From positions 1-52,465 of the forward strand of contig CALXPL010000009.1 in the NCBI GenBank assembly GCA_944390275.1: a stretch of 52,465 nucleotides of DNA. The letters are read 5' to 3'. A model generated the notes under the pieces. The model saw only the letters and a program-made list of their open reading frames with translations, was not told where the DNA came from and did not search any database. Position numbers and translations under genes: made by a program. How positions within the stretch are numbered: the first letter of the stretch is position 1; every line of letters starts with the position of its first letter. This document shows positions 36,144-43,690 of this stretch, piece after piece. Source of the DNA: an uncultured Alphaproteobacteria bacterium (lineage in GTDB: Bacteria; Pseudomonadota; Alphaproteobacteria; RF32; CAG-239).

Positions 36144-37202
36144 ATGACAAACATCACAGAAATCAAGGAACAACTTTCATTATTAAAACAAGAAGCCTAC
36201 ATCAAGCAGGAACAAAACACACTTCCTACAAAAATTGAATCCACGATAGGTTTTCTAAATAATTGCGCTGTTTCGTTACGTTTTGTCCTTAGCGAAAAAG
36301 AAAATATACTATTTGCTGTTTTATCGGTTGTAATCATCAGCCTTGTTTACTTTTTCGGAATTCAAATTTTAGATTGGATACCGGAAGATATAATGGCCGA
36401 TAGCTCAAACAACAAAGATAATATTCTATTAGACGTAATTATTACAATCTGGTCATTTCTTTGTGTTGGAATAGCCGCCTACCCTCTGGGAATTTTGACA
36501 GCCTGTATGGGAGCCTCATATTTACTTCGTTTTACGGGAAACACATCAAGCATAGTTGAATGCATAAAGATAGCAATGCCGCGCGCAGGAACAATCGGTA
36601 TTTTCAGTTGGATAGACGGATGGTGGACATTTGTGAGAATTTTGGAACGCTTGCCGAAAAAAAATGACCGTACCCCCCTCACAACAAAATTACGCAACGA
36701 AGCCATCTATCAAACATGGAAAGCAGCATCTTTAGGCTTTATTCCGGCACTTATCTGCGGTAGGAGTTTAAGTGAAGCCTGCCAAGATTCACTCTCACTC
36801 TTAAGCAAGCGATTTTCAATACTCGTCAAACTTCGCATTGGATATTCTATAATATGTTGGATTGTCGGCATTGGTACCTATATCGGCATTCACTACTTAT
36901 TATTTTATCTTCCTCTCAATCACCAAATTCACCCTTTTTACTTTGTAGTAGGACTTCCGATAAGTATTGCTTTAATTATCATAATGGTTATATTTCGTCC
37001 GTTATATATCATAGCGGCATGCCGAATTTATGCTTTTTATATACGAGAGAAGAATATTCCGATAAGATTACCCCAGCCGAGTTCAAAATTTTTCAGTTCT
37101 TTGGTTGCTTTTGGAATTTTGGTTTTAATTGTGGGAACACTTTATCTATACCACAATGAGTTAGGAGAATATTTGTTTCCACTCATAAGAAACAGCAAAT
37201 AA
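36144..37202 (+). CDS. Polytopic membrane protein, 352 aa, function unknown
   Basis: I do not recognise the family. A cytoplasmic N-terminus of about 50 residues (helix EIKEQLSLLKQEAYIKQEQ) is followed by about six hydrophobic segments: near 55-75, 95-125, 190-205, 228-250, 262-285 and 320-338. Between them is a conserved-looking loop NEAIYQTWKAASLGFIPALICGRSLSEACQDSLSLL. The architecture recalls uncharacterised integral proteins with a re-entrant or amphipathic middle region rather than a known transporter. No good Shine-Dalgarno is present within 12 nt of the ATG. It is probably monocistronic. Confidence 0.8.
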   Translation: MTNITEIKEQLSLLKQEAYIKQEQNTLPTKIESTIGFLNNCAVSLRFVLSEKENILFAVLSVVIISLVYFFGIQILDWIPEDIMADSSNNKDNILLDVIITIWSFLCVGIAAYPLGILTACMGASYLLRFTGNTSSIVECIKIAMPRAGTIGIFSWIDGWWTFVRILERLPKKNDRTPLTTKLRNEAIYQTWKAASLGFIPALICGRSLSEACQDSLSLLSKRFSILVKLRIGYSIICWIVGIGTYIGIHYLLFYLPLNHQIHPFYFVVGLPISIALIIIMVIFRPLYIIAACRIYAFYIREKNIPIRLPQPSSKFFSSLVAFGILVLIVGTLYLYHNELGEYLFPLIRNSK

Positions 37203-37221
37203 AAAAAATTTAAAAAAAATA

Positions 37222-37289
37222 TTGACAAAATTAGAATTAGTGATATACCGATGAGGTATTTTTTATTATTAACTTAAAACTTTATCATT
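37222..37289 (+). promoter_or_regulatory. Promoter and SD-less leader of the 37290 gene
   Basis: TTGACA (37222-37227), 16-nt spacer, TATACC (37244-37249). The leader contains TTATTATTAACTTAAAAC 10 to 17 nt before the ATG, the same motif as upstream of 42732 and 22431. Confidence 0.65.
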
Positions 37290-37436
37290 ATGGCTATTAA
37301 GAATCAAAAAAGACCGAACATGAAGAAAGAAAAGGGTTCATTTAGAAAGAGTCTCTCCGAACAAACAGAGTATCAAAAAGCCCGTCAGGAACAACGCGCT
37401 CGTAGGAAGAAGACAGGAAACTATGGAGTATGCTAA
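37290..37436 (+). CDS. Small basic protein, 48 aa
   Basis: MAIKNQKRPN start, with Lys/Arg at 17 of 48 positions and ending GNYGVC. It has a complete set of gene signals: a TTGACA/TATACC promoter, the recurrent AU-rich leader, ATG, TAA and a strong terminator 35 nt later. The charge (EYQKARQEQRARRKKTG) suggests RNA or ribosome binding, which is inference. It is too short for similarity by eye. An untranslated RNA is an alternative. Confidence 0.6.
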   Translation: MAIKNQKRPNMKKEKGSFRKSLSEQTEYQKARQEQRARRKKTGNYGVC

Positions 37437-37470
37437 CTTTCGCCGGTCTCAAATGATTTAATCAATCGCA

Positions 37471-37524
37471 ACAGTCTGACTTTCTTTTTTTTCAAAAAAA
37501 GATCCCGTCAGACTGTTTTTTTTA
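37471..37524 (+). terminator. Long terminator hairpin after the 37290 gene
   Basis: ACAGTCTGAC (37471-37480) pairs with GTCAGACTGT (37507-37516), with an inner TCTTTTTTT/AAAAAAAGA stem, then eight T. Confidence 0.9.
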
Positions 37525-37592
37525 TTTCTCAAAAAATTTTTCTTTAACACAACCGCATGACGAATCCGCGAAAGGAAGAGAAGCCACAAAAA

Positions 37593-37620
37593 AACGGCTG
37601 TTGCAAAAACAACAGTCGTT
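37593..37620 (-). terminator. Terminator of the 37641-38921 gene
   Basis: AACGACTGTTG-TTTTTG-CAACAGCCGTT followed by TTTTTTT on the minus strand, 21 nt past the stop. Confidence 0.9.
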
Positions 37621-37640
37621 AAAAAAACAGAAAGAAAAGA

Positions 37641-38921
37641 CTAGCGTTTTTTGTCGTTATGAGAATGATACAAGAATAAAAATTTATTATTTTGATTACC
37701 TAAATCTTTTTGTTTTTGCAAATAAGAATTACGTTCATCACCATCCGGAAGAGAAGAAACCAAACGTCCATAAATTTTATTAAACAAGATATTACGAACA
37801 TTCGCCGGCATACGAGCTTTCTGAGCTTCCTGAAGGGCTTTACGATAATAAGAAACATCCTTTGTTTTATCGGCAATAGCAATCAAAGCCTCACATCTGT
37901 CGCTTTTTTCAAGAAAATTCATAGCAACGGCTTCTTTCAACTCTTTCCATTCATTGAGTTGACCAAATTTAAGATAGATAACCGCCATTTTTTTCAAAGC
38001 ATTTTTCTTACCGGTTTTATCGCCATGATGATAAGCACCGGTCAAATATTGCAAACTTTTTTGAGCGGCTTTATAAGTATCGTTGTTTTCGGAACAAAAG
38101 CCGATAATTTTGGTTCTATCCATATACAAATCAGCCAAAGCGGTATTAATTTTATACAAATTGTTACGTGTTTGTTTTTTTCGTAAAGCACGTTGATAAG
38201 CCCGCACAATCATTTTCTGATATTTTTCCTCGGGGAGCCGGCTTTGACAATAAGAGATTAAGCGATAATCACTTGTTTTTTCCAACACTTTTAACAAATA
38301 TTGGATTTCTTCTTTAGAATCTTTTTTAACGGCGCCATATTTTTCATAATCGGCATTTAACTTCCGATAAAGTTTAGAAGAAATGAAGTCAATAACGGCT
38401 TTTCCTTCATTATCGAGCAACCCTTCTTGAGCAGTTTCCATACTATCAATCAAAGAAGAAGCTTTATAACTGTTAAAGTTTGGAAGGTCATGAACCAAAT
38501 ACAACTCGGCATCATTAACGGCTTCAACAAATTGCAAAGTAGGTTTCAAATCCTCAACATTTTCGAGACGTTTTTTAACATATTCAAACATATTTGTATC
38601 GGCATTATCGCCTTCAACGGTTTTAATATAAAGCAAATCTTGTTCAGAAAAGAAGCAAGCCTCTTTCAAACTGTCATAGGCATCGACGGGACGTTCATCC
38701 AAAGTTTTTAAAATAACATCTTCCAACAAGTTGTGTACACGAACGATATAAGCTTTTTCAAGAACTTCTTTACGATTAAGGACGGGATCCAATTGAGCAC
38801 TTTTCGCAATAGCTTCCAAATATTCGGGATAATAAGTTTCAAGGTCTTGCTTAACCATTTTGGCAAACATTTCATCATCGAGCGGCAGCGGATGAGTGAG
38901 AATAATTTTATCATCAACCAT
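37641..38921 (-). CDS. Helical-repeat-like cytoplasmic protein, 426 aa, function unknown
   Basis: I do not recognise it. The protein is almost all alpha-helical by composition and has no signal or membrane segment. The second half (YRKALQEAQKARMPANVRNIL, KKNALKKMAVIYLKFGQLNEWKELKEAV) looks like degenerate TPR or other alpha-solenoid repeats, which usually mediate protein contacts. The frame extends to 39008, but MVDDKIILTHPLPLDDEM at 38921 is downstream of a TTGACA/TATAGT promoter, which fixes the start. It is divergent from the 39126 gene, and the two share a 200-nt intergenic region. Confidence 0.75.
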   Translation of the reverse strand: MVDDKIILTHPLPLDDEMFAKMVKQDLETYYPEYLEAIAKSAQLDPVLNRKEVLEKAYIVRVHNLLEDVILKTLDERPVDAYDSLKEACFFSEQDLLYIKTVEGDNADTNMFEYVKKRLENVEDLKPTLQFVEAVNDAELYLVHDLPNFNSYKASSLIDSMETAQEGLLDNEGKAVIDFISSKLYRKLNADYEKYGAVKKDSKEEIQYLLKVLEKTSDYRLISYCQSRLPEEKYQKMIVRAYQRALRKKQTRNNLYKINTALADLYMDRTKIIGFCSENNDTYKAAQKSLQYLTGAYHHGDKTGKKNALKKMAVIYLKFGQLNEWKELKEAVAMNFLEKSDRCEALIAIADKTKDVSYYRKALQEAQKARMPANVRNILFNKIYGRLVSSLPDGDERNSYLQKQKDLGNQNNKFLFLYHSHNDKKR

Positions 38922-38963
38922 ATCAGTATCCAGTTCTAAAAAAACATAATTAAAATTTACGAA

Positions 38964-38992
38964 ACTATAAAAAAATATCCAAAAATTGTCAA
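38964..38992 (-). promoter_or_regulatory. Promoter of the 37641-38921 gene
   Basis: Minus strand TTGACA (38992-38987), 17-nt spacer, TATAGT (38969-38964); near consensus. Confidence 0.75.
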
Positions 38993-39125
38993 CCCAAATT
39001 TGACTCAAACGACAAAAAAGGAAAGAAAAGACACAAAAGAAGAAGGCAGAATAATTTTTTACTTAAAAAAATTGAGAAAATATGTTATAAATAACAAAAA
39101 GAGCAACAAGAGAAGAGTCAAAAAA

Positions 39126-40466
39126 ATGTCAAATCCCTATGCAGAAGTATTCTACAACGAGTTTAAAAAACAGTTTATAAACAGCAAACACGCACAAGAA
39201 AATGCCCAAACGCCGCGCAAGATTGAAAGTTTTGTAAAAGATTTGAATAACTTTTTGAGCAAAGCCGCACCGGAAAAGAATTTAAAGATAGATACAACGG
39301 GATATAAGATAGAAGCAAAAGAATTTGCCAACTACGTTTTAAGTTTACGCGCCAACATGATTGCTCATAGTAAGGATATAAAAGAGATAAAGGAAAAGGA
39401 TTCACGCTCAAAAGAGATTATTGAATTTTTAGATAAAGTGAAAGACTTCTGCATAAACAGCTCAAGTAAATTATATGAAGATTTTGACTATGACTGTTTT
39501 CAGCTAAACAAGAACTCGCAAGAATTAGAATTATGCGAAGATTTACCGAATACAAACAGCAAGAGTCTGTATTTTTTTGGAGTAAACCGCAGCAATCGCG
39601 ACAATCTGAAAGATATAAATTATTACTTTAAGCATGCCACCAAAGATTTGTTTCAAGACAAAATTTTTGCCGATACGGATATTTATTCGGTCAGCATGCC
39701 GACCTGTTTTCCTGAAGAAATAGCCGGTTCTTCCATTTTGAAAACCATAACGGAACCGGAAAGATTCAATGATGCGGAGAAATATTTTGTTGAAGAATAT
39801 TGGAGCGGCTACGTCGGCAAGGATTTAGAATTTGACGACGAAGGCAAAGTTGTGGGAGGGAAAAAATTTGCCCCGCAGCTTTTAAAGAAAAGAATGCAAA
39901 ACCTCAAAATATTCAGCTATTGTGCCGGAGCGGCAAATGCGCACCGTTGTCTAAAAGCCTTAAAAAACATTGCCTTACAAATTTATGATAAACCAACGGT
40001 TGAAGAAGCATGGAAGAATATAGATGTTGTATCCTACGCCTTCCCGCTTGAATCCGAAAAGATTGATTATAAAAATACGGCAATCATGTGCAATGATAAG
40101 AATCCCGACAATCCTGAGAGTGTAATTTTAACAAATTTTCCAAGTCAATACAAAGAATTACGATTAAGCAAGCAAGATAAAGGTTCAATAAAAATAAAAA
40201 ACCAAAATAATTGCAAATACATCGCTCTTGAACTTCCAAAAGATGTTCCGATTTTTGACCATAACGGTCAACAAATTTCCAGACATATTAATAACCGCAA
40301 CGGACATCGCTTGCAAAACGCAACAGCGAAAAACATCTATTCCCATAATTACGAAGTTTTAAGCTATATAATGGAGAGCATATTGAAGCAGGAAGAAATC
40401 AACGATAAAAAACTGCAACAAATCGCCAATAGTGTTAATATTCCGCAACAAGAAAAAGAACGGTAA
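39126..40466 (+). CDS. Hypothetical protein, 446 aa
   Basis: I do not recognise the family. The N-terminal third is a helical, Lys-rich region (YNEFKKQFINSKHAQENA...). A central region has a strand-helix pattern (SLYFFGVNRSNRDN, DIYSVSMPTCFPEEIAG), and KIFSYCAGAANAHRCLKAL near residue 258 looks like a nucleophile-elbow-type turn (S/C followed by helix), as in alpha/beta hydrolases, without a clear GxSxG. DVVSYAFPL and AIMCND follow, in the place of later strands. Enzymatic activity is therefore only a suggestion. The start at 39126 (MSNPYAEVF) is chosen over upstream in-frame starts because the preceding residues are low-complexity Lys. Confidence 0.7.
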   Translation: MSNPYAEVFYNEFKKQFINSKHAQENAQTPRKIESFVKDLNNFLSKAAPEKNLKIDTTGYKIEAKEFANYVLSLRANMIAHSKDIKEIKEKDSRSKEIIEFLDKVKDFCINSSSKLYEDFDYDCFQLNKNSQELELCEDLPNTNSKSLYFFGVNRSNRDNLKDINYYFKHATKDLFQDKIFADTDIYSVSMPTCFPEEIAGSSILKTITEPERFNDAEKYFVEEYWSGYVGKDLEFDDEGKVVGGKKFAPQLLKKRMQNLKIFSYCAGAANAHRCLKALKNIALQIYDKPTVEEAWKNIDVVSYAFPLESEKIDYKNTAIMCNDKNPDNPESVILTNFPSQYKELRLSKQDKGSIKIKNQNNCKYIALELPKDVPIFDHNGQQISRHINNRNGHRLQNATAKNIYSHNYEVLSYIMESILKQEEINDKKLQQIANSVNIPQQEKER

Positions 40467-40549
40467 TAGAACCAAGATTTACATTGCAAAATTCTTAAAC
40501 TCCGCTAAGCTGTAAAAAAGAAAAACGCAAAAGCAAAGAAGGAGGAAGA

Positions 40550-42181
40550 ATGCAAGTTGTCATAATTGGTGGCGGAGCCGGAGGCTCAAGCTGTGCCGCT
40601 CGTTTAAGAAGATTAGATGAAAAAGCGGAAATTATCGTTTTAGAACAAAGTGAGGAAACCTCGATTGCAAGTTGCGGCCTTCCCTACTATGTCGGAAATG
40701 TTATACAAGACCGTAACAATATGCAGGTTGCTTCACCGCAGATGTTCAAAAGTTTATTTAACATAGACGTACGCTTAAACAGCAAAGTTGATTCAATCAA
40801 TACAAAAGAAAAAAGCGTTCGCTTAGCCAACGGTGAAAACATAAATTATGATAAACTCGTCTTGGCTACGGGAACACTTCCGTTCATTCCCGAAACACAA
40901 GGCTTGCAAAACATTGCTTCTTTCACACTCAAGAGCTTGGCAGATGCGGATAAAATAAAAAGTTACATCGAAAAGAATAAAATAAGCTCAGCATTGGTTG
41001 TCGGCGGCGGTTTTATCGGTGTTGAAGTTGCCGAAAATCTGCGGCATCTGGGCTTAGAAACATCGTTGTTAGAGCTTGCCGATCAGGTTCTTCCGCCATT
41101 AGACAAGGACATGGTCATTCAAATTCACCAAGAAATGCGCCATAACCAAATCAAATTGTACTTAAAAGACAGCATAAAAGAAGTCACAAACAACCAAGAA
41201 ATAATCTTAAATTCGGGCAAAAAGATTAAGGCGGAAATGATAATTATGGCCGTCGGCATAAAACCCAATACCGATTTAGCCAAAGAAAGCGGAATAGCCT
41301 TAACCGAGCGCGGTTTAATCAAAACCAATGAATTCATGCAAACCAATATTTCAGATATTTATGCCTGTGGAGATAATGTAGCGGTTAAAGATTTCGTTTC
41401 CGAACAAGAAACCATGATAGCGTTAGCCGGACCGGCCAATCGTCAAGGACGATGCATTGCCGACCACATTTGCGGCAACGCCCCCTACCCTTATCAAGGG
41501 ACACAAGGCACCGGTATCGTCAAAGTCTTTACGTTAACGGCGGCCTTTACGGGAAACAATGAAAAGCAACTGCAAAGAAGCGGAATAGCTTATGAAAAGA
41601 TGCTGATACAAGCCAATTCCCATGCTGGTTATTATCCGGACGCTCAAGCCTTGACATTAAAAGTTTTATATCAAAAGGATGGAAAAATCCTCGGAGCGCA
41701 AGCCGTCGGCAAACAAGGTGTCGATAAAAGAATAGATGTCATAGCCAGCATAATGCGCTTGCACGGCACAACAAAGGACTTGCGCGATGCGGAATTATGC
41801 TATGCTCCACCCTATTCGAGTGCCAAAGATCCGGTTAACTTAATCGGCATGGCGATTGAAAACATAAGACAAGGGCTCGTAAAACCTTATTTCGGAACAG
41901 ATTTTACCGACATGACGGTTCTTGATGTCCGCCCCGCCAAAGTTTATGAACAAGCACATATTTCGGGAGCCGTTAACATTCCGGCCGCACAAATTCGTCA
42001 AAGAAAAGATGAATTACCAAAAGACAAACCACTGATGGTTCATTGTTTTAAGGGTTACACCAGTTATGTCGTCTGCCGCATTTTAAGTCAGGAAGGATTT
42101 AAGGAAATCTACAGCTATGCGGGCGGTTGGCAACAATACCAACAAGAAGAAGCCGAAAAGAAGGCAAAAGAAGAAGATTAA
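40550..42181 (+). CDS. CoA-disulfide-reductase-like flavoprotein with C-terminal rhodanese domain
   Basis: The 543-aa protein has an FAD motif IIGGGAGGSSCAARLRR, the single redox cysteine of the CoADR/Nox class in SCGLPYYVGN (C42), an NADH motif VVGGGFIGVEVAEN near 147-160, the second FAD motif DIYACGDN and a dimerisation domain, then a rhodanese domain (from about 450) with active-site loop CFKGYTS (C499). Fusions of this type reduce CoA disulfide/persulfide or polysulfide. A role in persulfide or redox-stress handling fits but is not shown. AAGGAGG lies 5 nt before the ATG. Single gene with a strong terminator. Confidence 0.92.
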   Translation: MQVVIIGGGAGGSSCAARLRRLDEKAEIIVLEQSEETSIASCGLPYYVGNVIQDRNNMQVASPQMFKSLFNIDVRLNSKVDSINTKEKSVRLANGENINYDKLVLATGTLPFIPETQGLQNIASFTLKSLADADKIKSYIEKNKISSALVVGGGFIGVEVAENLRHLGLETSLLELADQVLPPLDKDMVIQIHQEMRHNQIKLYLKDSIKEVTNNQEIILNSGKKIKAEMIIMAVGIKPNTDLAKESGIALTERGLIKTNEFMQTNISDIYACGDNVAVKDFVSEQETMIALAGPANRQGRCIADHICGNAPYPYQGTQGTGIVKVFTLTAAFTGNNEKQLQRSGIAYEKMLIQANSHAGYYPDAQALTLKVLYQKDGKILGAQAVGKQGVDKRIDVIASIMRLHGTTKDLRDAELCYAPPYSSAKDPVNLIGMAIENIRQGLVKPYFGTDFTDMTVLDVRPAKVYEQAHISGAVNIPAAQIRQRKDELPKDKPLMVHCFKGYTSYVVCRILSQEGFKEIYSYAGGWQQYQQEEAEKKAKEED

Positions 42182-42195
42182 GGAAGAAGAATAAA

Positions 42196-42230
42196 AAAAT
42201 ACCGTTCTCCTTTCGGAAAACGGTATTTTG
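42196..42230. terminator. Bidirectional terminator between the 40550 and 42241 genes
   Basis: AAAATACCGTTCTCC-TTTC-GGAAAACGGTATTTT with one mismatch; T-runs on both strands. Confidence 0.9.
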
Positions 42231-42240
42231 AAAAAAAACA

Positions 42241-42732
42241 TTATTCAGCGAAAAAACAACCTTCTTGCAAAACCACTTTTTCAGCTTTAGAGGATAATTT
42301 ATAAAGAGAATAATCTATTTTTTTACTATCCGCTTTGGTATAAAGAAAAAGTTTTTCTTCCCGAGAAGGATTAGTCCAACCGAGGAAACGATTTTGTTCC
42401 TGCACGTTTTGGCTTTTCAGAGGCAAAGAAACATGAGTAAACACGAACTCACGCAGAATGATACCGCTACGTTTCTTTTTATTTCCGTCAACAGTAACAA
42501 AATTTACTGTTTTTTTACAAGAAACATAGAGAGTATTTCCGTTCCAATCAAAAGCAAAGGGAGCATTTTGACTGAAAGCAATTTTTTCTTGAGAGGAAAC
42601 ATCGGTAGCGAGCACGGGTTCAAAAGCATTACCGGATTCTCGACACATACACAAAGTAATGATAACCACAAGAAGAATGAGAACAAAAGCTCCCACATGA
42701 GATTTGTTAAAAAAGTAGCGTTTTTTTCGCAT
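42241..42732 (-). CDS. Orphan membrane-anchored protein, 163 aa
   Basis: I do not recognise it. A basic start (MRKKRYFFNKS) and one transmembrane segment (about 12-30, VGAFVLILLVVIITLCMC) anchor a beta-rich extracytoplasmic part (FAFDWNGNTLYVSCKK, FVFTHVSLPL, KLFLYTKAD). A signal-peptide reading is possible. There is no lipobox. It is a single-gene unit with an SD-less leader carrying TTATTATTAACTTTAATTAT, nearly identical to that of 22431. It neighbours another orphan of the same leader class (42844-43461). Confidence 0.75.
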   Translation of the reverse strand: MRKKRYFFNKSHVGAFVLILLVVIITLCMCRESGNAFEPVLATDVSSQEKIAFSQNAPFAFDWNGNTLYVSCKKTVNFVTVDGNKKKRSGIILREFVFTHVSLPLKSQNVQEQNRFLGWTNPSREEKLFLYTKADSKKIDYSLYKLSSKAEKVVLQEGCFFAE

Positions 42733-42810
42733 AGTAAAAAATAATTAAAGTTAATAATAAAATGAATTACCCAAGACATAACACAAAGAAAAGAGAATGT
42801 CCAGAGTCAA
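42733..42810 (-). promoter_or_regulatory. SD-less leader of the 42241-42732 gene and probable -35
   Basis: TTATTATTAACTTTAATTAT lies 8-27 nt before the ATG. TTGACT (42810-42805) is a good -35 but no convincing -10 is found at 16-18 nt; TTATGT lies at 23 nt. GAGTC overlaps the -35. Confidence 0.4.
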
Positions 42811-42836
42811 AAAAAGCAGCTTAAAGCTGCTTTTTT
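42809..42836 (-). terminator. Terminator of the 42844-43461 gene
   Basis: AAAAAGCAGC-TTTAA-GCTGCTTTTT on the minus strand, 7 nt past the stop; perfect 10-bp stem. Confidence 0.92.
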
Positions 42837-42843
42837 ATAAAAC

Positions 42844-43461
42844 CTATTTTTTTAACTTATCAACGGCAATGACCGGACGAAACAAGGCTTCGGCAGGAAG
42901 ATTTTTATCCGTAAAACGGAATTTTCCGTTTTCAATCCACCAACAAACAATTTGATTTTTATTTTTCCCCCAATGCTTTTCGGAAAGCTCAAACGGCTGC
43001 GCACGCATTTGTTTTAATTGCTCGCTCATTTTCTCCAAATCACCCGATTTCCAGAGTTCTTTCCAAATTTTTATATCAATCATCTTGGTATAAAGTCGTT
43101 TAGTATTAACCTCTTCTGTGTGATGAAGAGCAATATACCAGTGAGATTTTGGAGCTTTTTCGGGAAAACGTTTATCAACAAAATACCCGCGTAAGAAAAT
43201 CAAATTTTTTACGACAATACCGATAGGTTCAGCCTCATCACGTTGATTACGAGAAATTTTACCATCATCGAAGCACACCGGAAAGGTATAATAATCACCT
43301 TCATAATTTTCCGTTTGAATTTGAGAAGAGTTCGCAACAGTTTTTTGTTCTTTCTTTTTCGGCACCAAAGTATAGCCGAATTCCGCAGCCAATTCTTCAA
43401 AAGTAAAGAAATGATCGGCTATCATGTCTTTAATAAGCAAAAAAATTGTTTTTTTATTCAT
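42844..43461 (-). CDS. Orphan protein with a PIGI...RPV (DUF1566-like) domain, 205 aa
   Basis: A short helical N-terminus (MNKKTIFLLIKDMIADHFFTFEELAAEFGY) precedes a linker and the domain: EPIGIVV near residue 88, WYIALHH, IWKELW, CWWIENGKF and ALFRPVIAV near the end. PIG(I/V), a Trp-rich middle and a closing RPV are shared in the same order with the 4953-5429 protein and in part with the broken cysteine-rich gene at 43691. The start at 43461 is chosen over the frame opening at 43590, whose extra residues would be read across the promoter. There is no signal peptide. The function is unknown. Confidence 0.65.
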   Translation of the reverse strand: MNKKTIFLLIKDMIADHFFTFEELAAEFGYTLVPKKKEQKTVANSSQIQTENYEGDYYTFPVCFDDGKISRNQRDEAEPIGIVVKNLIFLRGYFVDKRFPEKAPKSHWYIALHHTEEVNTKRLYTKMIDIKIWKELWKSGDLEKMSEQLKQMRAQPFELSEKHWGKNKNQIVCWWIENGKFRFTDKNLPAEALFRPVIAVDKLKK

Positions 43462-43541
43462 AATTATAAGGTTTAAAAAAATTAATAAATAAAAATAATA
43501 AAAATTCGCATACAAAATATCACGCTTTGTCAAAAGGTCAA
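43462..43541 (-). promoter_or_regulatory. Promoter and SD-less leader of the 42844-43461 gene
   Basis: Minus strand TTGACC (43541-43536) and TTGACA (43533-43528) overlap; -10 may be TATTTT (43519-43514) or TATGCG (43512-43507). The leader TTTATTAATTTTTTTAAACC precedes the ATG and lacks AGGAG. Confidence 0.45.
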
Positions 43542-43631
43542 GAAATAAATAGAACCCCAAAAAGAATAATTTTATTTTCAAAAAAAACAAATATCTTTGT
43601 CTTTTTTCTTCTTTCCTTGCAAAATTAATTA

Positions 43632-43666
43632 TTTACATGTTGCAACAAATATGTTATATTAGAGTC
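43632..43666 (+). promoter_or_regulatory. Promoter of the broken cysteine-rich gene with GANTC
   Basis: TTTACA (43632-43637), 17-nt spacer, TATATT (43655-43660) with an upstream TG (extended -10), then GAGTC (43662-43666). About 95 nt upstream of the start codon match 51729-51824 at nearly all positions. Confidence 0.75.
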
Positions 43667-43690
43667 GTGATGATAAACAAGGGGGATGTG

